The translations under genes were made by a program, and so were the position numbers. The notes beneath the pieces were generated by a model. It was not told where the DNA came from and did not search any database. It was given only the letters and a program-made list of their open reading frames with translations. A stretch of DNA of 64,000 bases, taken from positions 229,019,591-229,083,590 of the forward strand of contig OY728143.1 in NCBI GenBank assembly GCA_963277665.1, written 5' to 3'. Positions 22,448 to 35,559 of this stretch are shown here, one piece after another (the stretch's first letter is position 1; each line of letters opens with the position of its first letter). This DNA is from Viscum album (taxonomy: Eukaryota; Streptophyta; Magnoliopsida; Santalales; Viscaceae).

Positions 22448-23244
22448 ATTTGTCACGACCTATCCCCCGGGGCCCATATCGTGACTACCCCAAGCCCACC
22501 TTCCATAGGCCAGGGGCAGGCGACTAGCACCAAAGACATAAATCACTAAACTGGGAATTCATTGCCTTTATAATAGTAAACAAAAACAACAAAGTATGAA
22601 ACAGAAAGTAAAACACTAAGTGAAACTATATAAAAAAGAGGGTGCGGAAAGTTAAGGGGCCAGAAATACAAGCCCAATAGTAAAGTACAATACAACTGAA
22701 CAGCTAGTATAACTGTAGAAGTAAAACTGCAACTACTGAGTCATTCTCTGGGATTCCCACCTAAAGGGTGGGTACAAATAGCCTCCTCAGCAACCCAAGT
22801 CTGTCTGTCCGCTCCACGTACGTCTCGCCTAGTGGTCCTCCTCCGGGTACCATCCAACACTACAACTCTCTACCTTGATCAGTGTTGTCCGTCATCTGCA
22901 ACCAACACAACAAGGTGCGGGCATATCCCATGAAGGGGTGAGTATAACGATACTCAGTAGGGACCCCGAGACCATCAAGTTATCACAATATCCAACCAGG
23001 ATAAACCAAAAATAAAGATACAATCACAAAGTATCAAACAACACTACTTAGGTATATGCCCATACATATACCTAAGTTATCAATCACAATCTGGCTCCAA
23101 CTCTTGATCCCAAGCACAACCCATTCCAAAAAGGAAGTAAAGTCAATCATGTCGATAATATCGACTAAAAATAAAGACTCAGCTCACACAGGTATACATC
23201 TTTTGTAGAGTGATAGAGACGATTAGATATAGTCACTGATTCTT

Positions 23245-23710
23245 CTAAGTCGTCGGACCCACACAGGATACAGGACCAGCTAAGCAATCGGACCCACACA
23301 GGCTATAGGACCAGCTATTCTAGAGTGATATAGTTGATCAAGTGTTGTAATAGATTCATCTAAGCTGTCAGACCTACACAGGATACAGGACCAACTAAGC
23401 TTTCGGACCCACATAGGATACAGGACTAGCTATTCTTTCAGACCCACACAGGATACAGGAACAGAAGACAGAACTATCAGACCCACGAAGGATCCCGGTA
23501 TAGTAGTCATCAATGTTGAACCCCCGGAGGATTCTGGTTCAGTAGTCAACGTTGTTGAACCCATGGAGGATTCTGGTTCAGTAGTCATTGATGTCGAACC
23601 CACGAAGGATTACAATTTAGTAGTCATCGATGTCGAACCCATGGTGGAATCCGGTTTAGTAGTCATCATTGTCGAACCCATAGAGGATTCCGGTTCAATA
23701 GTCATTGCTG
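23245..23710. repeat. Short tandem repeats in B 5' LTR
   Basis: These are the same two repeat types as at 16560-16975, with more units of the second type (about six against about four or five). The open frame 23563-23796, with a VIDVEPMEDSG-like repeat, is only the translation of this array. Confidence 0.85.
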
Positions 23711-24059
23711 CTAGCTCTAGGGTTCCCGCACATAGCACGCTCGAATCCGAGAGGGTCTTCTCCTCGATCCAAGTGTCGATACATCAACTATCATGAAGTG
23801 CTTAGTTGATGTACCTCGTAGTTTCGTCTCATCATAAGGAACTCAATGGAACAGATGGCACATCAATTGGACGCCGGGTCTGAGAGTTATTTCCATTTCT
23901 GTTCTAGGGGCCCGGTTGGATTTACGCTCGATCCAAACCCGGCCATTTTCCATGTTTTTCCAAAACTCACTTATAGTATTCCAAAAGGACCGCCTTATTG
24001 CGGGGATCCCAGTGTCATAGACGGCGCATCGATCGGACGCGCGGTCTAGAAGTTATTTA

Positions 24060-24900
24060 CATTTAAGCGATGTCGGGCCCGGCCCGTCAAGCCCAGTGGG
24101 CTGGCAGGTCTGACCTGGCTAGGGGTCGGCCCGGCTGGGGGTCGGCTCGGCCCGGCTCAGTGGGTACTACACGGCTGGGGGTCGTCTCGGCCTAGTGGGG
24201 TGCGGCCCACCTGTAGACTTGGCCCCTGCTGCAGGCCGGTTCGGTTCGCCAGACGGCGGCAAGCGGCACCGCCCATCCTCTGCTCGGCCGGCCGTAGCCG
24301 GGCAGTTCAGCTAGGGGCATGTGCCCCACATTTAGGTCTGTGGTTCTCCTCATGTGGTTCCTATGGGCGACGCAGTTCTCCAGCTCGGCCAGCAGGCAGC
24401 CGATCGGTTCGCCTAGCAGAGCGGCCCGCGGATGCGGACCGCATCTCCTCTGCGCGGTGCCAACTGGTACCGCGGTTTTGCAGCTCGGCTGGTAGGCGGC
24501 CAGCCGGTTTCTCCACCGAAGGGGCCCACGGATGCGGGCTGTGTTCTCCCTCCATGCGACTCCTACGGGTGTCGTAGTCTTCCATGGGGCCGGCCGATCG
24601 GCCGGCCGGTCGTCCCGCTGTTCGACTCCACGGCGGCCGACTCGGAAGGCCGCCTCCGCACCTCCACCAAGGCGTGACGGCACCGCGGTCCTACTGCCCT
24701 CCACATGGCATGATGGAACCACGTTTCTTCATCAGAATTGGCCCTCCCATCTATGGTTCCTTTTTCATCTGATGTGGTTCCTCTCCTGCGTGATGCACCA
24801 GCAACGCACCCTTTCGGCTTCGCCTCCGACGTCAACCAAACAAGACTCAACGGAGGGACGTCAGGCCGTGTTTGTTCGGCATGCGCCCTCTGCATTAGGT
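24060..24900. other. CpG-rich block in B 5' LTR
   Basis: This is the counterpart of 17330-18080. It begins with a four-fold GGGTCGGC/CCCGGCTGG-type repetition (24060-24200) and carries many CpG sites. Frames on both strands are composition artefacts. Confidence 0.85.
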
Positions 24901-26434
24901 GATATCAATTGTCCTCCATCAAATAATGAGGATATAATTCTTACGTAGAATGAATTCAAATATCCCCAACCTCAATTTTAAGTACATTGTCGAAGTCGCA
25001 GAAAGAGGGCAGATGTCGATTTCGTTGATGTCGAGAAACATTCGTGGAAGAAGCATCATCGACATTACTCACGGGTGGCCCCTTCTCTTATGTCTTGTAT
25101 GGAGATCGTAGACGCTATCTTCGTTCTTCGGTGCAGCATTCTTCATAGGAATATGTCATCCTTCCAAGAGTTCTCCGAAGCTCTCCAAAGAATAAACGCC
25201 AAACCCGATAAATAAAACAAAAGCCTCCCTCTAATTTTAAAATTGCCATGCATTTCAAATGAATTAAAATAATTCATAACACTAGAAATTAATTAATTAA
25301 TTGTTGGAACTCAATTAATTAATTAATGGGTTTTGGCACTTTAATTAGAGAAGGTGGGAGGTGGAGAGTTTCAACATTAAAAATGGGAGAGTATGAAGTT
25401 TAAGAGACTCTCCTCAATTAAATGAGAGTTACATGGGGGGTTCAATGGGAGTTTAAGGGGGTTGAGATCATGTGGGCCCCACCACATAATATCCTACCAT
25501 GGGAGGTTATGTGGTGGTGGGCCCCACCTCCAACTTCCCTCTGGAGGATTTAACCACCACCAACATAAAATTATGTCACACATAATTTTTATTTAATTTA
25601 TAAAGAATACCCAAAATTAACTTCCGCTCTCGACAAAACGCAACTACGGTAAAGGTATCCTTAAGCGAATAATGGCACTGCTAGTTCATCGGTATCCTCA
25701 AATTTCAATTCCAACCACTGGTTCAAAAGATATAAAATCATGCTCGTATGTTTACTGAACATACTCGAACTAAACTTCAGAAAATTATTATCATTCACCC
25801 TCAACCCGCGCTAGTCGAGGTTAGGCTCTACCTAAGTGAAACACGCCCCAACGAACCCAATAGTACTCTCAGATTTTCAATCCCATTTATCTTTCTGAAC
25901 ATATGAATTTTACAATAAAATAATTGTGAATTAATTATTTTATTTGCAGCCAAAAACTAACTTTTTCTGGTGGCCTAACCCAGCCAAAGTTAGTATCTTC
26001 TTAAATAAATCATGCCCTCACCAATTCAGTGGTGGTCTCGGATTTTTAATCCGAGTTACCTTTTGTGAGTTATAATAATTTCGAAAGTAAAATAATTTAT
26101 TTAATTATTTTATTTATGGTTATGCCATTCTTGGTTTTTCTCACAGGAGGCCCGCGCTGAATAAACTTAAGTCACACCTAGGGTAAACCCACCATCCTGA
26201 GCGCAACGGTGGCCTCAGATTTATGATTTGTGTAAATGTTTAAGGGTTATTCCACTTTTTCAGGAAAACTGCATACGTACACTAAATTAAGCTTAAAAAA
26301 ACTTTGACAGATCATTCCATGAACTCAGGGCCTTGGAATCGCGCACTGCCAGAAACTGTGGACTTGTAAAATTCCCATGTTTTTTAGAAAATAAAATTTC
26401 CATGGAATTTATGGGTCTTTAAATTTAAAACAAT

Positions 26435-26446
26435 TAATTGATACCA
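26435..26446 (-). other. Primer-binding site of element C
   Basis: On the - strand CCTTATAGT ends the C 5' LTR and TGGTATCAATTA follows. The first eight bases match the initiator tRNA-Met site; the rest has decayed. The layout is the same as in elements A and D. Element B inserted only about 10 bases away. Confidence 0.75.
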
Positions 26447-26448
26447 AC

Positions 26449-29400
26449 TATAAGGGACTAGATGTAAACCATACATATTATAGAATTTTTGAACTAGAAT
26501 TCACATTCATGCATCTATTTAGTTTGGTGTTTAGATAATTAGGAAAACTCATAAAAATTAAACATATGAATTACAAGTGGAGATATATACTCAGTATGAA
26601 TTTTTTCAGAAAAGTGTACCTTTTAAATTATAAAATGATTTCTTCTCATGTCACGTATTAAATAATTTCATCATGACAAACTCTTTGTCCTTATCAATCA
26701 TTCAAACATGTGAAAAACAAGAAAATCTATGTAATTTTCATTAATAGAATTAAAAAAGAACATTTTCACATGAAAAACATGTATACATATTGATAAAATA
26801 AAATCATTGAAACTTATATGAAAATTGAAATCTTGTTTAAGTGATATTGAGTATCATATTAATAAATCCCATTTAAGACCCTTTAAATTAGAAAAACCAT
26901 AAGCTTCACACCCAATAATATTATTACATAATGTATTGGACATCTATAATGGGGATCACCCATCGAATAAGATATATTAAGCTCACATATGAGCTATAAT
27001 GGGTCTTATGCATTTTTATAAGCTATACCTGTCTCTCATGTGAGCTGTAATGGGGATCAACAATTTTTATAAATGGAATCAGGCTCCCTCAAGAGAAATA
27101 ATGGGGATAAAACCTTCTTATAAGATTTATTTGGAACCCCAAATTCATATAAATTTAATGAATTATTTCAGGAATAAAACACATTCCGTCCAAAACCCTT
27201 TAAAAACATTTTTATCGTATACAAAAAACAATTTCATCTAAAAATACCATTTCATTTAAAATATCATTTTCAATTGAAATATAACAAAAACATAAAAGAT
27301 GGATTTAATTTTAACATAATCTGAATGATTTTAATATAATCTAAAAATTAAATAATAATAAATATGGTGAAAATTTCAATTTTTCACCTATGTTAAGAAT
27401 ATAATATTCTTCTTGTCATTTTTTAAAAACAATATGTATAAATCACGTAAAAATATTCCATGTGAAAATATTTAAATGAAATTAAAAATAGTAATAGATT
27501 TCAAATTATAATCCTTTTATATCAATATAAATAAATAAATATCAATAATATTGACATGGAAGAATGATTTTTAAATTAAATAGGTAGAAATTCAAATTGT
27601 CACGTACCACATTGAAATATTTGAATCATAATACTTGTGAAGTAATAAAATTATAAAAAACATCAAATAAAACAATAATAATTAAATTCATGATATGATA
27701 TGCCAAATGGTCTATATATACACCTCATTAAATATGGTGGGTGTATTACATAAAAATATGTCTTAATGAAAATATATTCGGAGGAAGTCCCTTATGTTGA
27801 GTCTTACTCATCACGTACATTATATTATATCTAGAATAATAAACATAGGTTAACTATTTACATTATTTTCTGGTTTATAGTTCATTTTATATCACTTATT
27901 AATAGGTTATAACTATTAACAAATTATTTATTTTCACATTAGTTTTTTTGAGGATATTCGATACATCCGTTCAATATAACTTTGATGTGATTTCTATAGT
28001 CCAAGTGGTCATTAGTCCATCATCTACATGAAAATATTCAGGACATGAAAATGGAAATCATACCTAAATTATACATTTAAATATATCCAATACATGTGGA
28101 TATGACAAATGAACTGCATCACAATAATGGAGTTCGTAAGTCGTACAAACACATGAGTAATGTATAAATTAATAAATGTTAATTATGGAAATAATATTAA
28201 TATTATTCTATCATGACATAAATATGATGATAATATTAATATCATACTAGTAATTTAAATATATTTATATATATCATCCATATAATATCGTGAATAAAAT
28301 AGAGTCACATCACTTAGTGGATGTGACAATTCACAGTTACGCATGGACATCATTTTCATTTTTATGTGCATGAGAGGGAAATAAAAAATCATATATTATA
28401 ATTAATAATGAAAATATGTAATTAATATCATATAAATAATTAATTCCATAATTATAATCAGTATATAGTGATGGTGATAGAAAAATAATTTCATCACATC
28501 ATTAGGTGATAGTAGGCTTAACATTAGAATGATAACATATTTTTCCATTTGATGGAAGTGGAGATGAATTTAGGTAATTATATAAAAAATAACATATAAT
28601 TATACTGAGTATACTAGATTTATTATTTTCTCATGGTTTAATATGATTTTAAGGAGTTGCAATAAGAAAAAAAATGTAAATAAATTATTAAATATGATTC
28701 ATTTTCATTTGTCAATCACTTATCCTCAACCACATTAGTCTACTAATGGTGGGTCGATTCCAAAAATATGTTCTCTAGTATGTGGGTGGGAATTAAAATA
28801 ATGTATTTTGTTATATAATAATAGGATTACCTTTAAAGGAGTGGGGAGGGATTCTCTTGGAATTCTTCAGAATATAAAATTAATATAAATTAATTTTCCA
28901 CTAAAAATGGATGCAAAATAAATAAATTAAAATATAAAGAGATTATTTTTCTACATATATTCATAATATTAAATTTATACATGTTTTGACTATTTATACA
29001 TCCTTATATTTTTAACCCTTACATAACCTCTTTAACTCTTTCTATGAGAGCTTGGATTTATACTCGTTAATGGTTAATATAGTTTCTATAAAATATCAAA
29101 TGAACCATAAATTGAAAACTCCTGATATTTTAAACCTTATCCCAATTTTTTATACATATTTTATAATTTTATGAATTTTATATCATTTAATAACATATTA
29201 ATAATTTTAAAATATCATTACTAACAATTTTGAAATTATTCATTACATGACTTTTTATAAATATCATAAAAATATGATATCTATGAAAAAAATATGTTAA
29301 CGCATCAATTACAAAACAACTTTATATACAAATTAGTGTATTCCATTAATTATTAAAAAAATTAATATTTTTAATATTATTTATTTGATACTACTATAAA

Positions 29401-30775
29401 ATAAACAATTATTACACAATAATCATGTCACTTTTAAAGGAAATTATTTTATTATATAAAAATTATAAATAAACTACAATGTTTTATATTGATATTTAAT
29501 ATTTAAAATTATTATTTATAGTTGAATATATTTTCTAGGAACCCTATATTAAAAGTGTTATTTGATTAACATGGATGTACAGAATATGTGATTTTTCAAT
29601 ACAATAAAATACTATAAAGGTATAAAATTCATACATGTATATCCACTAAGTCATAAAATTGAAAAAAAAGATTATATTTGTCAAAAATCCATCCAATAAA
29701 ATTATTACTTTTTATTGTAATTATATAATATTTAATATATTATTTTTACACATAATTACCCAATTTAATTTTAACTAAATTAATAAAAAAATTCTAATGT
29801 AACTATTCATAAAGAAGAAAAATATAAGGGACCTATTTACTAAATTTGGGCCTTCAGATTCCAAATATATATTCAAATTTTCAAAATTCAAAAAATTATA
29901 ATTCCGTAAAATCAATCTACAAATAATTCTATTAATGGGGAGAGAAAATTAGTTATTAAAGTGAAATCATTCAAAACATTGAAATGTTTTTATATCAAAA
30001 TTCATTTAGAAATTGATTATAATGAACTAAATTTTATTAAATGATAAAAATTGATCCAATTATTCTTTAAAACCAATCAAAAATATAATTTAATACTATA
30101 AAATGTTTCAATGGAAAAACTATTTTAGTTTAAATTTAAATTTTGTTTTAATATTATTCAAAACATGGAACTTATTAGAAAACACCTAGAATTAAACAAC
30201 AAGTGATTTTTATATTCATATTTAAAATAAAATGTTTATTTTATGAAATTGAATTTATAAAATTTTCAAAACTACTTTTAAAGCAAGTAATCCATCAAAA
30301 GACGACAAAAAATTGTATTCAGAAAAATACTTTCGTTTACTGTAAAATTGGATATGTTCCTATATCATCTATAAAAAACATATAAGATGAATTTTAATCA
30401 TTAAAATGAATATTATGTATATATATATATATATAAATTTTAATAATATTATCTAAAAATTGTGATTTATTTCTTTATTGGTATAACATATAGTTGTGAC
30501 CTTTTAAAAAGTTTTGCAGAAAAACATTTTCCATTTATCATAAAAAGGGGTTTTTTTATTATTAATTAATTAGTCACCAGGGAATTTATTATATATACAT
30601 GTGTGAAAAATAATTATATAATTAATTTAATTTTGTTCATCACATCAATTATAGTGGCCTGGTTATAATGGTAACATTTAAATAATAATATTTAGTTGTT
30701 TATTTATGAACGATGTGTCATATCATGAACTCTATTGAGATTAGTATTTATATTCATGAAACTCTGGATGTTACA
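26449..30775 (-). repeat. 5' LTR of element C (4,327 bp, diverged)
   Basis: On the - strand it starts TGTAACATCC (30775) and ends CCTTATA (26449), the same termini as the A family. Along its length it keeps A-type landmarks in order, for example TATATATACACC near 27716, AGTCCCTTATGTTGAGTC near 27786 and TTACGCATGGACATC near 28338. No TATA box survives. It contains no gene. The bases after 30775 are TATCT; a matching target duplication at the other end was not found. Confidence 0.78.
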
Positions 30776-32799
30776 TATCTGTATCCCCTTTAAAATTTAA
30801 TATCTTGAATTTATTTAACCTGATGATATTTTATTTTTCATTTAATGTTACCCATTCATGGTGCTTATGATTCATGGTTACCCATGTGGAAATGATTTAA
30901 GTTTTTAATCCCATAATTTATCAGGATTTTTTATAATTATTTTGTTGATGGTAAAATATTACGATCCACATCTCAAAAAACTCAATAAATTTATTATCCA
31001 TTATTTATTAATGACATTTTCTAGTAATAGTACCATTTTCCAACTATTTGGTACATAATGTATTTGGATTTTTTTTAAATCCTACATTTTTTACATTTAG
31101 TAGGAAATCTATTTTATTCCAAACCCAACTTTTCTAAAAAAATAAAATTTATATAATAGTATAATTATTTTTGAAATATATATTTACTCATTTTTTAATT
31201 TATTATACTTTTTAAAAATAATCATGAAGTTGTTTTAAAAAAACAAATTCATTTTGTCTTTTAACAAAATTGTGAAAATAATCGTTGTTTTTAAAAATCA
31301 TGACATTAATAGAATTCACCATTTTCATGAATACTGAATTATTTAATTCTTTCCAAACAATTTTAAATTTTTATCTCAATGAAAATGTTTTCCTTAATAT
31401 ATATAAAAAAATTATATTTTTAATATATGCTTACTAATGGAGATGTCAATAAAAAAATTTATATTTTTTTTAAAATGCCTTACTAATTTGAGAGAGAGTT
31501 TCCTTAAAGATATGTTTTTAATTATTATTACTGCTTACATTATATGTTTTCTGGGTAATTTTTTAATAATACAATTTTTCATAATATTTTACGATTTATA
31601 TTGTTTTATGTAATTAAAATCAAATTTACTCAAGAAATGGTCCAATTTATTTTTCATTCAAAATCAAATCCCATCTATGATGAAAAATCATGATGTTACT
31701 TATGTTTTACTTTGGTTATGATCCATGGATTAAATTGATATTCATTTATTGAATGGATTATTTTTGTGATGGAAATATATTTATGGAAGAATTTTCACTT
31801 CTACATGTTATATCATGATAAAATGCTTATAAATGTATTTATCTTTAATTTATGTAATACATTGAGTGAACCTAATTACATTATCATAATGTTATTTTTT
31901 TTACCTATCATTCAAGTCTATAATGTTATGTGTGGATCAGGTTGTATGTCTATAAATTTATAAAAGGGACTACTTTCATGTCCTTAAGATAATAAGAAAT
32001 CATGTTTCCTTTTAAACACTTTCACATTGTTATAAGGTGATGTTTGTTCCACAAATAAATTCCTTATTTGTAATTTTTACTCTCATGTCTCCTTATCATT
32101 GATTTATTTACGATTAATGTCTTATCAACATCCATGTTTTATTCAATGCTTTTAAATTATGAACATTATTTTATAGGGTATGTATTTTTAATGTTAATCT
32201 CATGTTTTTTAATCTTGTTCTCATAAAATTATTTTGTGATCATTAATATCTAACTTTATTAACCATACTGAGCATCTAAGGTCACTGTTTCTTATGTTTC
32301 ATTTCCCCTGGCTATTAAAAATATTTTTAATTAAGGTATGTTTGTGTGGATTACTAAAGGGGAAGATCTTTATGGGAGATGTTGAAGATCATTCACAATG
32401 TTGTAATATCTTGTTCAAAGTCCCCAATGATTCCAAATTATTATGGCCATTAGGTGTGTGTTAGTTAAATTTTTTAAATATTCATATAAATGATGAAATA
32501 TCCATATATGATAAGCTTGGGATTTTATATATAGTCTATGTATTTTGTTATAATATGTAATTTATGATTTTATTGTTAATATATTCACCATAGAGATAAT
32601 TCCACCATATTTTACAGTAAAAAATAAGTAATGCTAGTTCCAGAAACTGATTAATGTAATTTATTCAAATGAACCAACAATTAGTGAGTGGAATTTACTT
32701 CCACTATATTATTTTTTACTATGACACATCCTAATCCCATTTCGATGCATCGCTATATTAAAATAACTTTTTTTATAAAATTACCATCTAAGTAAATGT
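30776..32799 (-). other. Likely downstream pol remnant of element E, unreadable
   Basis: AT-rich, no convincing protein motif on either strand. From its position after the E reverse-transcriptase fossil it should contain E RNase H or integrase remains before element C cut in at 30775. The + frame 31766-31963 has no similarity I recognise. Confidence 0.35.
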
Positions 32800-34064
32800 T
32801 AGGTGATAAAAATTCACTAATACTACTTGAAATGTTCCTCAAGCTTACATTTCTGTAGGACTTTGGATCCCATTTAGGTAAACACTGATTAATGAATTTC
32901 ATAGTCATGAACATTTCTCACAATGTGTTGATAGTTTATTTCTAATAAATTTAAACTATAGATCATATTAATTGTGGTTGGTTTGTGTCATTGTCAAATT
33001 ACATCCATTTTATGATAGATTAAAAAATATTCCCTCACTTGTCATTAAATGTCTAGAGAATGATACATTCTACTAAAAAAATTCATAGCATCTGAATTTA
33101 GCATTAAATTTCTCATTGTATTGTTCAATAACACATTCATAAATTTATCTTCATAAATTCCATAATAATGATATATATATTAATGATGAGTGTATATATC
33201 ATTAAGAAATGGTGGAGTAAATATATAAAGTATATTCATTAGATCTAATAAGATATAGTAGTAATTTTAAGTGAAAAATGGAATTACTATATATGCATAG
33301 TTCGTATGAATGATTGTATTGGGTATGCCATAAAATTTGACAAATAATTAATGATATGATGATTTTATTTCATTCTTGGAGAAGTATTGATCCCATCATA
33401 GTTAATCAATAAATTCAAAGATATGAGATAAATGAAACTATTTATTGATCATGATGTTTGTATGTTTATGATAATCAATATAATGATTCACTTACCTAAC
33501 ACCCATTTTTAGTAAAAATAAATAGTGCACCTCATTGTGAAAAACTAGGAATTATGAATCCATTATCTAGAATCTCTTTAATTTTCATCATTAATTCCTA
33601 AAACTCAACTAAATCCATTCAATAAACTCCATGAAATAGATGTAACACAAATTATATGTTATATTGAGAACTCAATGTCACAATTCGAGGGATGTAATGG
33701 AAATACTTATGGTTGTACCTCGATAAGAACCTACAAGATAAGAATAAATTAAATAATGATTTTTGACCCCAAAATTTTGATATTGATATAGTTCGTGATT
33801 AAGTATTAAGACCCATATAATGGATGTAATTACCATTGTATGTTCATTACTATCCTCGAACAGATAGACTCTCATCTGTTGATTTGTAATAAGAAATGTG
33901 ACTTTCCAACCACAAAAAATTGATATGAGATATATATAGAGAGAGAAGAAATTCATGCTCAAAATTACTACCAATTCAATTAAAGGGATAAGAATAATAT
34001 TTTTTGAAATAACATACCAACAAAAATCAATGATAGAGGATCGATACATGAGGTATGAAATCAT
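32800..34064 (-). pseudogene. pol: Element E pol fossil: protease to reverse transcriptase
   Basis: The - strand frame 34064-33678 carries the end of a gypsy protease, ELVVILSMNFFSLYIYLI (compare VEFDVILGMDWIS in element A), then KVTFLI and the linker. Continuing through stops, the entry motif of reverse transcriptase is read as KEILDNGFIIPS (about 33565-33545), then a decayed IDYRQLN region near 33470. A relic of the EEHLR motif (KLEEHF) lies near 32840. Many stops and shifts make this far older than element A. The 128-codon open frame is therefore a relic, not a membrane protein, despite its hydrophobic bias. Confidence 0.72.
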
Positions 34065-34439
34065 AATTCCATTAATAATATTTAGTAATAATTAAATATC
34101 TAATATTTTTGGTAATGATGTGACACATGTATAGAATATTCTATATATAAAAGAGACTGTATAAATATGTTAAAAGATAAACATATGTTTTTTTAGTGGC
34201 TGTTAAGTGAAACATTAATTACATTACCTTATTACCCAATTATGTGGTTGTGATTACATAGGATTTCTCTTTTTACCTTCGATAATCAGGTTTCTAATGT
34301 CAGTTTTTTCATTAAACCATGGATTCATGATCTGGTTGGCATAACATCTATAATCCTAATAATTGATTTATTATAGTTTTACTGGTATATTTTTATGATA
34401 AATATATAATAATTTCATTATCTATAAACTTCATATATA

Positions 34440-34550
34440 TCATACAATCTTTTTTATGGGATTATTATCTGTAAATGAATAATTTAGTTGTTCCCTAATA
34501 GAAATGTAGCCCATTAACATTTCTACATTTTCTACATCCTGGAAGATTTG
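34440..34550 (-). pseudogene. gag: Element E gag fossil: zinc-knuckle region
   Basis: Translated on the - strand through stops, it reads CRKCRNVNG followed about 15 residues later by SHKKDC, the spacing of the CEKC...HIARNC cluster in the gag of element A (1308-1405). It lies upstream of the protease relic, as expected. The stretch 34551-35555 should hold the rest of gag but gives no readable domain. Confidence 0.5.
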
Positions 34551-35559
34551 TTTCCTTTCCCCGCATGGATTTTATTACTTTGGGTTCTTAGAAACAACTT
34601 ATTCACATTATTCACTAAAAAATTAGAATAATGGGTGTCTAAAATATCTATATCTACCATGATACCACATTAAACTATTTGTTAATAACTACCAAATGCT
34701 ATAATATTAAATAAATTTTAGAGACATGGTTTTAATCCAATAAAGAAATATTTTATTTTTATTTCAAGAAAAATGATAAAACTAGAATCATGCCTTGAAA
34801 TTATTGTAATTTATTCTACGTAGATACCCATATATTCATCATAACATGATTTAAACTATGTGTATTCTCTATCCATTTTTGTGTGAATGTCTCACGGAAA
34901 ATTCTTAATAAAATATAAATTTTTAAACAACTCATATTTCATGAATCCCATTTTATCTAGTTCCCTTAATATTGATAATATATTTCTACCATGGGTCAGT
35001 TTCACCACAAAAAATACAAATTTTAGGAACATGATTTTAATTCACAAATCACATGAGAATTAAAAATAAACTTTCCACTATATTGATTAACTTGTCATCA
35101 ATTATTGTATGAGAAGCCTCACTAAATTACTGTGGATTTTGGTGTATGACCGAATCAACGTGGAGTTATTACTTCCTTTTATAATTTTCATGTTAATTTA
35201 GAATCATGTTATTATTCATAAATTTGGATCGTTTGTTGAGAATAACTATAATATTTTTCATTTTAACTCCAATTACATTAAACTGTTCTGGAGGATGGTA
35301 ATTACATTATCCTTTATAATCTTTATTAACATAATTCATCTTGCTTCCAAAAAACTCTAATAACAAAAAGGATAATGTGAATATAAATAATTATTAATCA
35401 TAATGAGTAGTCATATTATAAATAAATAATTCCTAAAATCTAATAAAATATGACACCTCTATTTAACTCATGACCTTTTAGGTTCATCCAATATAAATTT
35501 GGACTATCAAATTGTTTTTTAGGTTCTATCCAATTATTTTTCATAATTAATGCACAAAA

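Larger units (their letters stand above)
15763..26423 (-). mobile_element. Element B: deleted Ty3/gypsy chromovirus nested in C
   Basis: Two LTRs (15763-19596 and 22451-26423) flank a 2.85-kb internal region on the - strand with primer site, gag, RNase H end, integrase N-terminus, integrase C-terminus with chromodomain, and polypurine tract. Protease, reverse transcriptase and most of the integrase catalytic core are missing, so it is defective by deletion. Both LTRs have canonical ends TGTAAAGACCC...GTGACA on the - strand (the outer TGTAAA is TTTAAA in the right LTR). The flanks TTCTA (15758-15762) and TTTAA (26424-26428) match at only 3 of 5 positions, so the target duplication is unproven. 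The LTRs differ visibly throughout. Confidence 0.9.
22451..26423 (-). repeat. 5' LTR of element B (3,973 bp)
   Basis: It starts on the + strand with TGTCACGACC and ends GGGTCTTTAAA, where the last bases were probably TTTACA. It parallels 15763-19596 throughout, including the ordered repeats, the CpG-rich block and the inverted AATTAATT tracts (25287-25327). It lacks the 20-C run and has a longer insert there. It lies directly beside the C primer site. Confidence 0.92.
9836..30775 (-). mobile_element. Element C: old non-coding LTR element, interrupted by B
   Basis: Two diverged AT-rich blocks (about 9836-14148 and 26449-30775) are direct repeats of each other and resemble the A-family LTR on the - strand. 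Between them lie a polypurine-like context, about 1.6 kb of non-coding internal sequence (14149-15762), the whole of element B, and a primer site (26435-26446). The internal part matches the internal region of array D at many points, for example GAGAAAGTTAAC and ATAATCCAAAAAAGAT. No gag or pol is seen, so it was probably non-autonomous. It is inserted into the pol fossil of element E. The left end is poorly defined. Confidence 0.7.

Noticed and set aside
23563..23796. Repetitive protein with VIDVEP-like units
   Set aside because: It is the translation of the short tandem array; the other LTR does not keep the frame.
15758..26428. Perfect target-site duplication for element B
   Set aside because: TTCTA and TTTAA agree at only three of five positions, so I do not claim it.
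30417..30436. TA dinucleotide tract as a regulatory site
   Set aside because: Simple repeat in an AT-rich decayed LTR; nothing else supports a function.
33678..34064. 128-codon hydrophobic, membrane-like protein
   Set aside because: Its motifs align with the end of a gypsy protease; hydrophobicity comes from AT-rich decay.
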